Source of the DNA: Geobacter sp. UBA4074 | GTDB taxonomy: Bacteria; Desulfobacterota; Desulfuromonadia; Geobacterales; Pseudopelobacteraceae | Assembly: GCA_002383415.1 (NCBI GenBank) | Contig: DFYU01000014.1 | Span: 1 to 31,900, forward strand | DNA length: 31,900 nt | Direction: 5' to 3' | Shown here: one piece after another, positions 7,405-14,884 of the stretch | How positions within the stretch are numbered: the stretch's first letter is position 1 | How the letters are laid out: each line of letters starts with the position of its first letter | The notes under the pieces: model-generated | Databases searched by the model: none | What the model saw: the letters and a program-made list of their open reading frames with translations, nothing else | What the model was told of the DNA's origin: nothing | Made by a program: the position numbers and the translations under genes

Positions 7405-8286
7405 ATGGATCGACGAACGTTTCTGAAAGGCACAGCCGCTAGCCTGGTAGCCGGCTCACTATTGGGCCGCCAGGCCCTGGCCGGAAGCGGCTCAACGGTG
7501 GCGGTGGCTGAGGGGGGTGACTATGCTGCCATCACCCGGCGGGCAGTGGCTGCCTTGGGTGGGATGGGTGCCTTTGTCAAGCGGGGTGACGTGGTGGTAC
7601 TGAAGCCCAACATGGGCTGGGACCGCGCTCCTGAATTCGCCGCCAACACCCATCCACTGGTGGTACGGGCGCTGGCGGAAGAGTGCCTGGCTGCAGGTGC
7701 CAGACGGGTCAAGGTGTTTGACCATACCTGCAACGATCCCCGGCGTTGCTATATCAACAGCGGTATCCAGCTGGCGCTGAAGGGGATGAAAGGGGTCGAG
7801 GTCAAGCAGATCGAACCGGAGCGGTTCAGGAAGGTGCTGCTGAACGGGCAGTTTCTGAAAGAGTGGGAACTGTACGACGAGGCCCTGAACGCCAATGTCT
7901 TCATCAACGTGCCGATCGCCAAGCATCATGGACTCTCCCGGCTCACCTTGGGATTAAAGAACATCATGGGGGTGATGGGAGGCAACCGTGGTTACACCCA
8001 TCGCAATCTGGAGGTTGCCTTGGCCGATGTAAACCGCGTGTTGAAGAGTCACCTGACCGTGATCGATGCCACCCGTATCCTTACTGCCCACGGCCCCCAG
8101 GGCGGTAGCCTGGCGGATGTACGGGTGCTCAATACCATTGTTGCCTCCCGGGATATTGTGGCTGCCGACGCCTACGCCACCACCCTGTTCGGCATGCGAC
8201 CGGCTGATATCCCGACCACGGTGGCCGCTGCACGTCGGGGGCTGGGTGAGATGGACCTCCGGCGGGTACAGGTAATCAAGGCCTGA
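7405..8286 (+). CDS. Tat-exported DUF362-family protein
   Basis: This 293-residue protein starts MDRRTFLKG, a twin-arginine signal, followed by a hydrophobic stretch ending ...GRQALAGSG, so export folded to the periplasm is expected. The start at 7405 has GGGAGG 5 nt upstream. The rest is a single DUF362 domain: GDVVVLKPNMGW near residue 65, then HPLVVRALAEECLAAGARRVKVFDHTC, INVPIAKHHGLSRLTLGLKN and IVASRDIVAADAYATTLFG. The extra ferredoxin module found in some DUF362 proteins is absent. The molecular function of the family is unknown. DUF362 proteins with Tat signals often accompany membrane NapH-like polyferredoxins; one is encoded 4.6 kb downstream, but not in the same operon. The gene is 33 bp upstream of the alpha-amylase gene. 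Confidence 0.88.
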   Translation: MDRRTFLKGTAASLVAGSLLGRQALAGSGSTVAVAEGGDYAAITRRAVAALGGMGAFVKRGDVVVLKPNMGWDRAPEFAANTHPLVVRALAEECLAAGARRVKVFDHTCNDPRRCYINSGIQLALKGMKGVEVKQIEPERFRKVLLNGQFLKEWELYDEALNANVFINVPIAKHHGLSRLTLGLKNIMGVMGGNRGYTHRNLEVALADVNRVLKSHLTVIDATRILTAHGPQGGSLADVRVLNTIVASRDIVAADAYATTLFGMRPADIPTTVAAARRGLGEMDLRRVQVIKA

Positions 8287-8319
8287 AGTAGGATTGAGCT
8301 GTAGTGGGGAGGTGAACCG

Positions 8320-9819
8320 ATGTCCGACCTGAATGGCGTGATGATGCAGTATTTTCACTGGTACCTCCCGGCAGATGGTTCACTGTGGCGTGAGGTGGCG
8401 CAACGGGCCGATGAGTTGAGCCAGGCCGGGGTCACGGCGCTCTGGTTGCCGCCGGCCTATAAGGGGATCGGTGGTGGCATTGATGTCGGTTACGGGGTTT
8501 ACGATCTGTATGACCTGGGAGAGTTTGATCAAAAGGGCTCGGTGCGGACCAAGTATGGCACCAGAGACGAGTATCTGCAGGCCCTGCAGCGGTTGCGGCA
8601 GGCAGGGCTGCAGGTATATGCCGATGCTGTCTTGAACCACCGTATGGGGGGCGATCAGGTTGAGGTCTGCCGTGCCACCCCCTATGCACGGGGAGACCGC
8701 ATCCATCCCAAAAGCGCGTCACGCGAGATTCAGGCCTACACCGGTTTCAGCTTTCCCGGTCGCCAGGGGCGTCACTCTTCCTTTCAGTGGCACTGGCAGC
8801 ATTTCGACGCCGTTGACTACGATCAGCTGCATCCGGAGGAACGGGATACGGTCTACCTGTTGGATGGCAAACGTTTTGACGACGAGGTTTCACTGGAGTT
8901 CGGCAATTTTGCCTATCTGATGGGCTGCGATCTGGATTGCCAGCACCCCGAGGTGCGGGAGGAACTGGCCCGCTGGGGGCGTTGGTATCTGGATACGACC
9001 GGTGTCGATGGTTTCCGGTTGGATGCCATCAAGCATATTGCGGCCTGGTTTTTTCCTGAATGGCTGGACCAGCTGGAGCGGCACGCCGGACGTGACCTGT
9101 TTGTGGTTGGTGAATACTGGGTCAACAGCCTGTCGACCCTGCTGTGGTACATCGATGACGTGGGAGGGCGGATGGCGGTCTTCGATGTGCCGCTGCACTA
9201 CAACTTTCATCGCGCCAGCCGGGCTGGACGTGAGTTTGACCTGCGACGTATTCTGGACGGCAGCGTGATGCGGGCCCGTCCCGGCCATGCCGTCACCTTT
9301 GTGGAGAACCATGATTCTCAACCGCTGCAGGCGCTGGAGTCGGTGGTGGAGGCCTGGTTTAAACCGTTGGCCTACGCCCTGATACTGTTGCGGCAGGAGG
9401 GGTATCCCTGTCTGTTTTATGCGGACTACTACGGCGCTGAGTACCAGGACCAGGGCCACGACGGAAAACAGCATCGGATCGTGCTGTCTTCGCACCGCTT
9501 TCTCTTGGATCGTTTTCTGTCTGCACGGCGTAGTCATGCCTATGGACCGCAGTACGACTATTTTGATCACCCGGCGACCATCGGCTGGACACGGCTGGGA
9601 GATAATGAGCATCCTGGCGGGATGGCGGTGCTGATCAGCAATGGTGATGATGGCTGCAAGTGGATGGAGGTAGGGCAGCCGGAGACGGTCTATCGTGACG
9701 TGACCGGTCACATCAGCGCAGCGGTGATCACCAATCAACAGGGCTGGGGTGAGTTTCTGTGCAAAGGCTGTTCCGTGTCGGTCTGGCTGCCGCGGGAGGA
9801 GGACGTTCGTGAAGGCTAA
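8320..9819 (+). CDS. amyA: Cytoplasmic alpha-amylase, GH13 (AmyA-like)
   Basis: The 499-residue enzyme has no signal peptide and aligns in length and motifs with intracellular AmyA-type alpha-amylases (GH13 subfamily 5), which hydrolyse internal alpha-1,4 bonds of glucans such as glycogen or maltodextrin. It opens with GVMMQYFHWYLP, and the four GH13 regions are visible: DAVLNHRMGGD, GFRLDAIKHI with nucleophile Asp235, VVGEYW with acid/base Glu265, and FVENHDSQ with Asp332. ATG 8320 has GGGGAGG 7 nt upstream. Its last 11 bases overlap the start of the SGNH-hydrolase lipoprotein gene, so expression is probably coupled. Cytoplasmic location suggests turnover of stored glycogen rather than attack on external starch; this is inference from the missing signal peptide. 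Confidence 0.94.
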   Translation: MSDLNGVMMQYFHWYLPADGSLWREVAQRADELSQAGVTALWLPPAYKGIGGGIDVGYGVYDLYDLGEFDQKGSVRTKYGTRDEYLQALQRLRQAGLQVYADAVLNHRMGGDQVEVCRATPYARGDRIHPKSASREIQAYTGFSFPGRQGRHSSFQWHWQHFDAVDYDQLHPEERDTVYLLDGKRFDDEVSLEFGNFAYLMGCDLDCQHPEVREELARWGRWYLDTTGVDGFRLDAIKHIAAWFFPEWLDQLERHAGRDLFVVGEYWVNSLSTLLWYIDDVGGRMAVFDVPLHYNFHRASRAGREFDLRRILDGSVMRARPGHAVTFVENHDSQPLQALESVVEAWFKPLAYALILLRQEGYPCLFYADYYGAEYQDQGHDGKQHRIVLSSHRFLLDRFLSARRSHAYGPQYDYFDHPATIGWTRLGDNEHPGGMAVLISNGDDGCKWMEVGQPETVYRDVTGHISAAVITNQQGWGEFLCKGCSVSVWLPREEDVREG

Positions 9820-10438
9820 GCCCGTTTTGATCAGGTTGGTGGTTCTGATTGCCCTGGGCGTGCTGCTGCTCGGCGCCGGCTGTTCCTCGTCGCCGCAGCT
9901 GACGCCGCTGACTCCCGATGCAGTAGTCGTGGCCTTTGGTGATAGCCTGACCGCCGGGACCGGGGCTGACCCGGACTCCAGCTATCCGGCGGTGCTGAGC
10001 CGGTTGATCGGCCGTCGGGTGGTTAATGCGGGGGTGCCGGGTGAGGTGACTGCGGCTGGCCTGGCGAGGCTGCCGCAGCTGCTGGAACAGGAACAGCCGG
10101 CACTGGTACTGCTGTGTCTCGGTGGTAACGATTTTTTGCAGCGGCTTGACCCTGCAAAGGCCGAACAGCATCTGCGCGCCATGGTGGGGCTGCTGCGTGA
10201 GCGGGGGATTGGGGTAGTGCTGATCGGTGTGCCACGCCTGGGGTTGGGGCTGGAGGTGCCGGGATGGTACGACGACATTGCCAGAGAGGCCGGTATTCCG
10301 TATGAGGGTAAGGTCCTGGCTCGTATCTTGGCGGATCGCTCACTTAAGTCGGATACGATCCATCCTAATGCTGCCGGCTACCAGCAGATGGCTGAGGCGT
10401 TGGCTGTGCGGCTCAGGAAGGCCGGTGCGTTGCCCTAG
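9809..10438 (+). CDS. SGNH/GDSL hydrolase lipoprotein (TesA-like)
   Basis: A GTG start at 9809 preceded by GGGAGGAGG gives a 209-residue product with a lipoprotein signal ending LLLGAGC (Cys25). The mature domain has the SGNH blocks: FGDSLTAGTGA with nucleophile Ser46, NAGVPGEVT (block II Gly), LCLGGNDF (block III Asn) and DTIHPNAAGY (block V Asp-x-x-His). It resembles the arylesterase/TesA-type lysophospholipase group, so it should hydrolyse short acyl esters or thioesters at the periplasmic face of a membrane; the substrate cannot be deduced. A longer in-frame start at 9749 lies inside the amylase gene and would spoil the signal peptide. It overlaps amyA by 11 bp, and ends 9 bp from the convergent diguanylate cyclase gene without an obvious terminator. 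Confidence 0.88.
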   Translation: MKAKPVLIRLVVLIALGVLLLGAGCSSSPQLTPLTPDAVVVAFGDSLTAGTGADPDSSYPAVLSRLIGRRVVNAGVPGEVTAAGLARLPQLLEQEQPALVLLCLGGNDFLQRLDPAKAEQHLRAMVGLLRERGIGVVLIGVPRLGLGLEVPGWYDDIAREAGIPYEGKVLARILADRSLKSDTIHPNAAGYQQMAEALAVRLRKAGALP

Positions 10439-10447
10439 GGTGATGCG

Positions 10448-11164
10448 TTACGGAGCCACCATTGCACGGTTCTTGCCGGCCTGTTTGGCCTGATACAAGG
10501 CCTGGTCGGCACGCTTGATCGACTCGAAGATGTTCTGGTCGGCCTGGTATTCGCAAACCCCCAGGCTGGCGGTCAGTTTTATGCCGTGGCGATTGGCAGA
10601 AAAGACCGTCATGGCAATCGATTCGCGAATCTTGTTGGCCACCGATAATGCGCCCTCCAGCGGTGTTTCCGGCAGCAGCAGCAGAAACTCCTCACCGCCC
10701 CAGCGGGCACAGATATCTTCGCTGCGGACGCAGCTGCGTAGCACCCGGGCCACCTCAACCAGCAGATCGTCGCCGGTATTGTAGCCGTAACGGTCGTTTA
10801 CCTGCTTGAAGTTATCCAGGTCGGCCAGAACGATGGAGGTTGACCGTTGATGACGCTGGGCCCGGCTGAACTCCTGATCGATCTTTTCCATAATGGCTCG
10901 TCGGTTGGCCAGGCCGGTCATGGCATCGATCCGGGTGGCCAGGTCCAGTGAGCGGTTCATGTTGCCCAACTGCGTTTCAAGGCGGCTCTTTTCCTTGGCC
11001 AGCCGCTCGGCGCGTTGGGCCAGTGTGCGGTACAACTCGTGCAGCTGGCTCATCTCAGGCAGCAAGGGGTTGTCTTTGAAACGCTCATCTGCCATAAGTT
11101 GTTCAAAGCGAGTTGTTTCAAGGTCCTCAAGGCAACTCACGATTGCGCGATCGTTTCTGGTCAT
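10448..11164 (-). CDS. Diguanylate cyclase (GGDEF)
   Basis: The 238-residue cytosolic protein joins an N-terminal helical region (about 1-75, coiled-coil-like from 40 on: LHELYRTLAQRAERLAKEK) to a GGDEF domain (about 78-238). The active-site signature GGEEF is at 156-160, and the product-inhibition I-site RxxD (R147, D150) is present five residues upstream. The Mg/GTP motif DLDNFKQVNDRYGYNTGDD is intact. It should make c-di-GMP from two GTP, with feedback inhibition; the signal sensed by the N-terminal helices is unknown. ATG 11164 has AAGGAG 8 nt upstream; in-frame upstream starts to 11305 would extend through the promoter region and are rejected. The promoter appears to overlap that of the divergent cupin operon, which suggests joint control. 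Confidence 0.93.
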   Translation of the reverse strand: MTRNDRAIVSCLEDLETTRFEQLMADERFKDNPLLPEMSQLHELYRTLAQRAERLAKEKSRLETQLGNMNRSLDLATRIDAMTGLANRRAIMEKIDQEFSRAQRHQRSTSIVLADLDNFKQVNDRYGYNTGDDLLVEVARVLRSCVRSEDICARWGGEEFLLLLPETPLEGALSVANKIRESIAMTVFSANRHGIKLTASLGVCEYQADQNIFESIKRADQALYQAKQAGKNRAMVAP

Positions 11165-11185
11165 CTGATCAACTCCTTGACTGCT

Positions 11186-11204
11186 TACAATGGGCCCTAT
11201 TGTA
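11186..11204. promoter_or_regulatory. 19-bp palindrome in the cyclase/cupin divergent promoter region
   Basis: TACAATGGGCCCTATTGTA is a near-perfect inverted repeat, with only one G/T mismatch pair. It covers the -10 and start of the cyclase promoter and the left part of the cupin-operon -35, making it a good candidate operator for shutting both. Confidence 0.45.
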
Positions 11205-11226
11205 CTGTAGATTTCGCAGATTACAA
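11199..11226 (-). promoter_or_regulatory. Promoter of the diguanylate cyclase gene
   Basis: On the minus strand, TTGTAA (11226-11221), 16 bp and TACAAT (11204-11199) are found. Transcription would start near 11192, about 28 nt before the ATG at 11164. Confidence 0.5.
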
Positions 11227-11227
11227 C
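11200..11227 (+). promoter_or_regulatory. Promoter of the cupin/EamA/ferredoxin operon
   Basis: On the plus strand, TTGTAC (11200-11205), 16 bp and TACAAC (11222-11227) are found, almost exactly on top of the minus-strand cyclase promoter, so the two cannot be used at the same time. Confidence 0.45.
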
Positions 11228-11279
11228 CGTCTTGATGCTGCAGGGGTGCCTGCTGCCAGAAAAATCACTCGAGGTTACC

Positions 11280-11633
11280 GTGCGTTGCGACATCAGAAGC
11301 GGCAATCTGCTGGCAAATCTACCCGATGCACAACAAGCTGAAATTTTTCAGGTGTTGCTGGAACAACCGGGCAGTATGCAGATTGAACGAATCGTCTCCC
11401 GGGGGCAGGTTACGCCTGAAGGTGTGTGGTACGATCAAGAACGCGATGAGTGGGTGCTCATGTTGACCGGCGGCGCAGAATTACAGTTGGCTGACGAGGG
11501 CGCTGCCCGTCGCCTGGAGCCGGGTGACTGGTTGCATCTGCCGGCCCATTGTCGTCATCGCGTGGTTTGGACCGCGCCGGAGCAGGAGACGGTCTGGCTG
11601 GCAGTACACTGGAAACAGGAGAAGGAGGCGTGA
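11280..11633 (+). CDS. Small single-domain cupin
   Basis: A GTG start at 11280 with GAGG 5 nt upstream gives 117 residues beginning MRCDIRSGNLLANLPDAQ. A longer in-frame ATG at 11232 sits within a few bases of the expected transcription start and is less likely. The cupin core is visible as DEWVLMLTGGAELQL...LEPGDWLHLPAHCRHRVVW, with a Glu and two His that could be metal ligands (the first-motif histidines are replaced). Small cupins of this sort are enzymes, sugar-binding proteins or sensors; no specific activity can be assigned. Its stop codon shares one base with the start of a second cupin gene (11633), so the pair is translationally coupled. Confidence 0.78.
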   Translation: MRCDIRSGNLLANLPDAQQAEIFQVLLEQPGSMQIERIVSRGQVTPEGVWYDQERDEWVLMLTGGAELQLADEGAARRLEPGDWLHLPAHCRHRVVWTAPEQETVWLAVHWKQEKEA

Positions 11634-11911
11634 TGTTGCCGATCATGGTTGAACAACAGCCGGCAGATGAACGGCTGGAACAGCTGGGGGTGAAGGATTG
11701 GGCGGTCTGGAGCTGCGAGGTTGCTCAGTTTCCCTGGCAGTACGACCAGCGAGAGGTCTGCTACCTGCTGGAGGGGCAGGCGGTGGTGACGCCTGCGGAT
11801 GGCGGAGCGCCGGTGGAGATCGGCGTCGGTGATCTGGTGGTCTTTCCGGCCGGTATGAGTTGTCAGTGGGAGGTACTGCAGCCGGTGCGCAAGCAGTACC
11901 GGATCGGCTAG
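11633..11911 (+). CDS. Small cupin of the Cupin_3 (DUF861) type
   Basis: The 92-residue product starts at ATG 11633, overlapping the previous stop (TGATG), with GGAGG 3-4 nt upstream. The pattern W-x-C-E-x-x-x-F-x-W-x-Y-x-x-x-E-x-C-Y-L-L-E-G, then GVGDLVVFPAGMSCQWEV and a terminal RKQYRIG, is characteristic of the Cupin_3 group (ureidoglycine aminohydrolase-like). In that family Glu and neighbouring polar residues bind metal, but stand-alone members are mostly uncharacterised. Tandem arrangement with the first cupin, and different sub-type, suggests a heteromeric pair or two steps on a related small ligand; this is inference. Confidence 0.8.
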   Translation: MLPIMVEQQPADERLEQLGVKDWAVWSCEVAQFPWQYDQREVCYLLEGQAVVTPADGGAPVEIGVGDLVVFPAGMSCQWEVLQPVRKQYRIG

Positions 11912-11989
11912 CCATGCTGGCGCGATGGTACCGTGGTCCCGCCCGACATGATGTGCTCCTGCGGTACCCGTTTTCAATGATGGTGAGGC

Positions 11990-12913
11990 ATGAACGCCGT
12001 GACCGATGAGATACGCCCGTCCCAGCGACGGGTGCTGCTTATGCTGATACTGACCACCTTTTTCTGGGGTGGTAGTTTCCTGTTCACCAAGATCGGTCTG
12101 CGCGAGGTCCCACCGCCGTACTTCGTGCTGTTCCGCTTTTCACTGGCCACCGCGCTGTTGGCCCTGGCTTGCCTGCCCCGCCTGCACCGGCTCGATCTGG
12201 TGACCCTTAAACGTGGTCTGATCGTCGGCACAGCACTGGGAATAACCAACCTGACCTTTGTGTTCGGCATTCAGGGTACCAGTATCTCCCGGGCTGGCGT
12301 GATCAATAATCTGTTTGTGCTGTTTATTCCGCTGATTTCGCGCATTGTCTGGCGTGACCGGATCGGCAAGATCAATCTGCTGGGCATCATTCTGGCCTGT
12401 CTGGGGATCGCCCTGCTGGCCAGCGGCGGCGGTGAGGGCTTCAACCGGGGAGATCTGTTCTCGACCCTGTGCGCCTTGCTGATCGCCGTCCATATCCTGA
12501 GTGTTTCCAAGGTGCTCAAAGACGAAGATGTGTATCTAGTCTCGCTGGTGCAGTTCGGGGTGGTCTCCTTGTGGGCCGGCACCGCTACGATGCTTTTGCC
12601 GACCCAGGCCTTCAGCGTGTCATTGCAGGGGATCGGCGCGGTTGTCTATTGCGCCATTTTTCCGACCATCTTCTGCTTTACCCTGCAGAACAGGTACCAA
12701 CGGTATGTTACCCCTACCCAGGCCGGTCTGATCTACACCCTCGACCCGGTCTGGAGTCTGGCGGCCGGCTTTCTTGTGCTGGGCGAACGGCTCACGCTGC
12801 ACGAGTGGCTGGGCTGCGGTCTGATCTTTTCAGCCGTGACCATTCCGTTGTTAGTGCGGTTTGCCGTTGAGCGCCGCCTGGTGGCGCGGTATCGGGGAGG
12901 AGGAGCGCCATGA
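11990..12913 (+). CDS. EamA/DMT-superfamily permease
   Basis: The 307-residue inner-membrane protein has ten hydrophobic segments in two homologous EamA halves. The first half starts MLILTTFFWGGSFLFTKIGL, the second near residue 155 (GDLFSTLCALLIAVHILSV). Typical motifs are PPPYFVLFRFSLATALL and a C-terminal TLDPVWSLAAGFLVLGERL. The family exports or exchanges amino acids, nucleotides or other small metabolites; the substrate is not predictable. ATG 11990 lies immediately behind GGTGAGG, closer than usual; GTG 11999 is an in-frame alternative with 11-nt spacing. Its last 4 bases overlap the start of the polyferredoxin gene. Confidence 0.88.
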   Translation: MNAVTDEIRPSQRRVLLMLILTTFFWGGSFLFTKIGLREVPPPYFVLFRFSLATALLALACLPRLHRLDLVTLKRGLIVGTALGITNLTFVFGIQGTSISRAGVINNLFVLFIPLISRIVWRDRIGKINLLGIILACLGIALLASGGGEGFNRGDLFSTLCALLIAVHILSVSKVLKDEDVYLVSLVQFGVVSLWAGTATMLLPTQAFSVSLQGIGAVVYCAIFPTIFCFTLQNRYQRYVTPTQAGLIYTLDPVWSLAAGFLVLGERLTLHEWLGCGLIFSAVTIPLLVRFAVERRLVARYRGGGAP

Positions 12914-14463
12914 AGCGGCTGCGACCGTCCCGCATCAGCCAGTACCTGTTTTTGGCGTTGTTTCTGGTGCTGTTTGTGCAGACCGACTACCGTGGCAGTG
13001 ATACGATCAACGCTGCGGTCAACAGCTTTTTCAGGGCCGATCCGCTGGTGCTGGCCAGTCACCTGCTGGCTGTCAAACAGTGGACCTGGTTGCTGTTGCC
13101 AGCACTGCTGACGGTGGTGGCAACGCTGCTGTTGGGCCGTTTTTTCTGTGGCTGGATCTGCCCGCTGGGGACGCTGCTGGATCTGGTTACGACCAGGATG
13201 GCCAAGACAGGGCCGCTACGCTGGTTGCAGGGACGGCTCAAGTACTGGCTGCTGCTGCCGTTATTGATCAGTTCGTTGTTCAATCTCAACCTGGCTGGCT
13301 TGTTTGACCCGATTGCTCTGCTGGTACGGGCCTTAGGTTTTTTCTTCTATCCGCTGTTCGGCTTTGCGTTCCGGCAGGGCTGGGTCGAGTTGTACGGTCT
13401 GCTGGGGGAGCAGCGTGATCTGTTGGCCCCGGCCTACAGTCTGCTGCGGGACTACCTGCTGCCGTTCCGTGATGCCTTTTACCCCCTGTCCGCTCTTTCT
13501 GCCGGGCTGTTGCTGCTGATCATCTGGCTGGAGCGGTTCGAGACCCGCAACTGGTGTCGTAACCTCTGTCCACTGGGGACCTTGTTGGGAGTACTGGCCC
13601 GGGTTGCACCGTTCATGCGGGTTCCAGACCGCCTTTGCAGTGATTGTCGCAACTGCCAGGCCCACTGTCCGACCGCCTTTCAGGATACACAGCTACACAA
13701 GGCAGATTGTGTGCTCTGCATGGATTGCCTTGAGTTTTGTCCTCACCAGCGCACCCGTTTTGTGCTGTCCTCACCAGCGACACAGCAAGAGGTGCAGTGG
13801 CCCCAGCGCCGGCTGCTCTTGGGCGGACTGGCCATCGGGGTTACGCTGCCGGCGGTGGCCCGTTTCAAACGGAGTGATCAGCAGACCCGTTTCTTGCGTC
13901 CGCCCGGAGTGCGCGACGAAACGGCATTCATGGCGGCCTGTGTTCGTTGCGGCGAGTGCATGAAGGTCTGCCTGAAGAACGCCCTCTACCCAGCCGTGCT
14001 GGAGGGGGGGCTGGCGGCGGTCTACACACCGCAGCTGATCCCGCGCCTGGGCTACTGTGAATACAACTGCACCCTCTGTGGCCAGGTCTGCCCCACCGGG
14101 GCCATACCCAATCTGCCTGTGGAGCAGAAAAAACGTGAGGTAATCGGCAAGGCGGTCTTTGACCGGAACCATTGTCTGCCCTTTGCAAGGGGGATTGATT
14201 GCATTGTCTGCGAAGAACATTGCCCGATAGCTGATAAGGCGATTCGCTCCCGGCCGGTTGCGGTTCGCCAAGACGATGGTACCCTAAAGACGGTGCGGAT
14301 GCCTTGGGTGGTGGAAGAACGCTGCAACGGTTGCGGCATCTGCGAGCATGTCTGTCCGCTTGAGACCAAGGCCGGCATTGAGGTTTTCCGGGTGAAGGAC
14401 CGGCGACCGCTGGAGCTGCCGCCGGTTGATGCCGTTTGGAGCGATCCCTACGGCGGCAGATAG
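12910..14463 (+). CDS. Membrane polyferredoxin, NapH-NapG-like fusion
   Basis: This 517-residue protein has an N-terminal membrane part resembling NapH/CcoG-type proteins: about five hydrophobic helices up to residue 207, with CxxxCP motifs at C80-C84 and C216-C220, followed by two ferredoxin motifs (C243/246/249/253 and C267/270/273/277). Residues 298-320 form another arginine-led hydrophobic segment (RRLLLGGLAIGVTLPAVARF), after which comes a NapG/MauM-like module with four Cys clusters (344-354, 383-394, 422-438, 472-482). The order NapH-like then NapG-like in one chain suggests electron transfer from the quinone pool through a string of 4Fe-4S clusters to a periplasmic acceptor. No partner oxidoreductase is encoded next to it. 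ATG 12910 overlaps the EamA gene stop by 4 bp and has GGAGGAG upstream. The exact redox partner is unknown. Confidence 0.87.
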   Translation: MKRLRPSRISQYLFLALFLVLFVQTDYRGSDTINAAVNSFFRADPLVLASHLLAVKQWTWLLLPALLTVVATLLLGRFFCGWICPLGTLLDLVTTRMAKTGPLRWLQGRLKYWLLLPLLISSLFNLNLAGLFDPIALLVRALGFFFYPLFGFAFRQGWVELYGLLGEQRDLLAPAYSLLRDYLLPFRDAFYPLSALSAGLLLLIIWLERFETRNWCRNLCPLGTLLGVLARVAPFMRVPDRLCSDCRNCQAHCPTAFQDTQLHKADCVLCMDCLEFCPHQRTRFVLSSPATQQEVQWPQRRLLLGGLAIGVTLPAVARFKRSDQQTRFLRPPGVRDETAFMAACVRCGECMKVCLKNALYPAVLEGGLAAVYTPQLIPRLGYCEYNCTLCGQVCPTGAIPNLPVEQKKREVIGKAVFDRNHCLPFARGIDCIVCEEHCPIADKAIRSRPVAVRQDDGTLKTVRMPWVVEERCNGCGICEHVCPLETKAGIEVFRVKDRRPLELPPVDAVWSDPYGGR

Positions 14464-14479
14464 TGGCTGGAATTGCGAT

Positions 14480-14509
14480 TTGACATTAGTGGCGCTTTGT
14501 TTCTATATA
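14480..14509 (+). promoter_or_regulatory. Promoter of the HDOD/GGDEF signalling operon
   Basis: A perfect TTGACA (14480-14485) and TATATA (14504-14509) are 18 bp apart. The start would be near 14516, 30 nt before the ATG at 14546. Confidence 0.6.
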
Positions 14510-14545
14510 CGACGCTAGGTTTTCTATGCAGATACGGGAGTAGGC

Positions 14546-14884
14546 ATGCAAAAAATACCACTTAACCTGGCGGAAGCCGAAATGGTGCTGGCCCGGGACG
14601 TATTCCGGAACGACAGCCCGGCCGGCATCCCGATTTGTGGCAAGGGCACGACGCTGACTGATAGCCTGATCGGTCGCCTGGCCCACCTGGGCGTACAGTC
14701 GATCTACGTGGAAGGGCACCCGGTGCAACAGGAGGGCGAGCGTTCGTTGGAAGAGCAGTTGGCCGATCTGGAGCGACGTTTCTCAAAGACAGGCGCCAAC
14801 CGGTATAATCAGGTATTGCTGGACGTGTACCGCAAGCATATCACAACCATGATGGGAGAAGACGGTGGACGAACGGCGGAGTGA
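14546..14884 (+). CDS. Small conserved protein at the head of a signalling operon
   Basis: The 112-residue soluble protein starts at ATG 14546 with GGGAG 6 nt upstream. Residues about 8-60 (EMVLARDVFRNDSPAGIPICGKG...LIGRLAHLGVQSIYVEGHPV) resemble the short domain that often precedes HD-GYP or HDOD domains in delta-proteobacterial regulators (LAxDVxxxxGxxLxxKGxxLT...L...Gvxxv.Veg). Residues 65-110 are helical and charged. Its 3' end overlaps the HDOD gene by 20 bp, so the two are translationally coupled and could be a split version of a usually fused protein. I do not know a named function. Confidence 0.72.
   Translation: MQKIPLNLAEAEMVLARDVFRNDSPAGIPICGKGTTLTDSLIGRLAHLGVQSIYVEGHPVQQEGERSLEEQLADLERRFSKTGANRYNQVLLDVYRKHITTMMGEDGGRTAE

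Noticed and set aside
8890..9738. 282-codon minus-strand frame inside amyA
   Set aside because: Lies entirely within the alpha-amylase coding sequence, whose catalytic residues are all intact; no family motif.
11914..12009. 31-residue open frame between the second cupin and EamA genes
   Set aside because: Runs into the EamA start in another frame, with no ribosome-binding site or motif.
14466..14480. Possible sigma54 promoter (TGGCTGGAATTGC)
   Set aside because: GG to GC spacing is 8 instead of 10; a better sigma70 promoter overlaps it.
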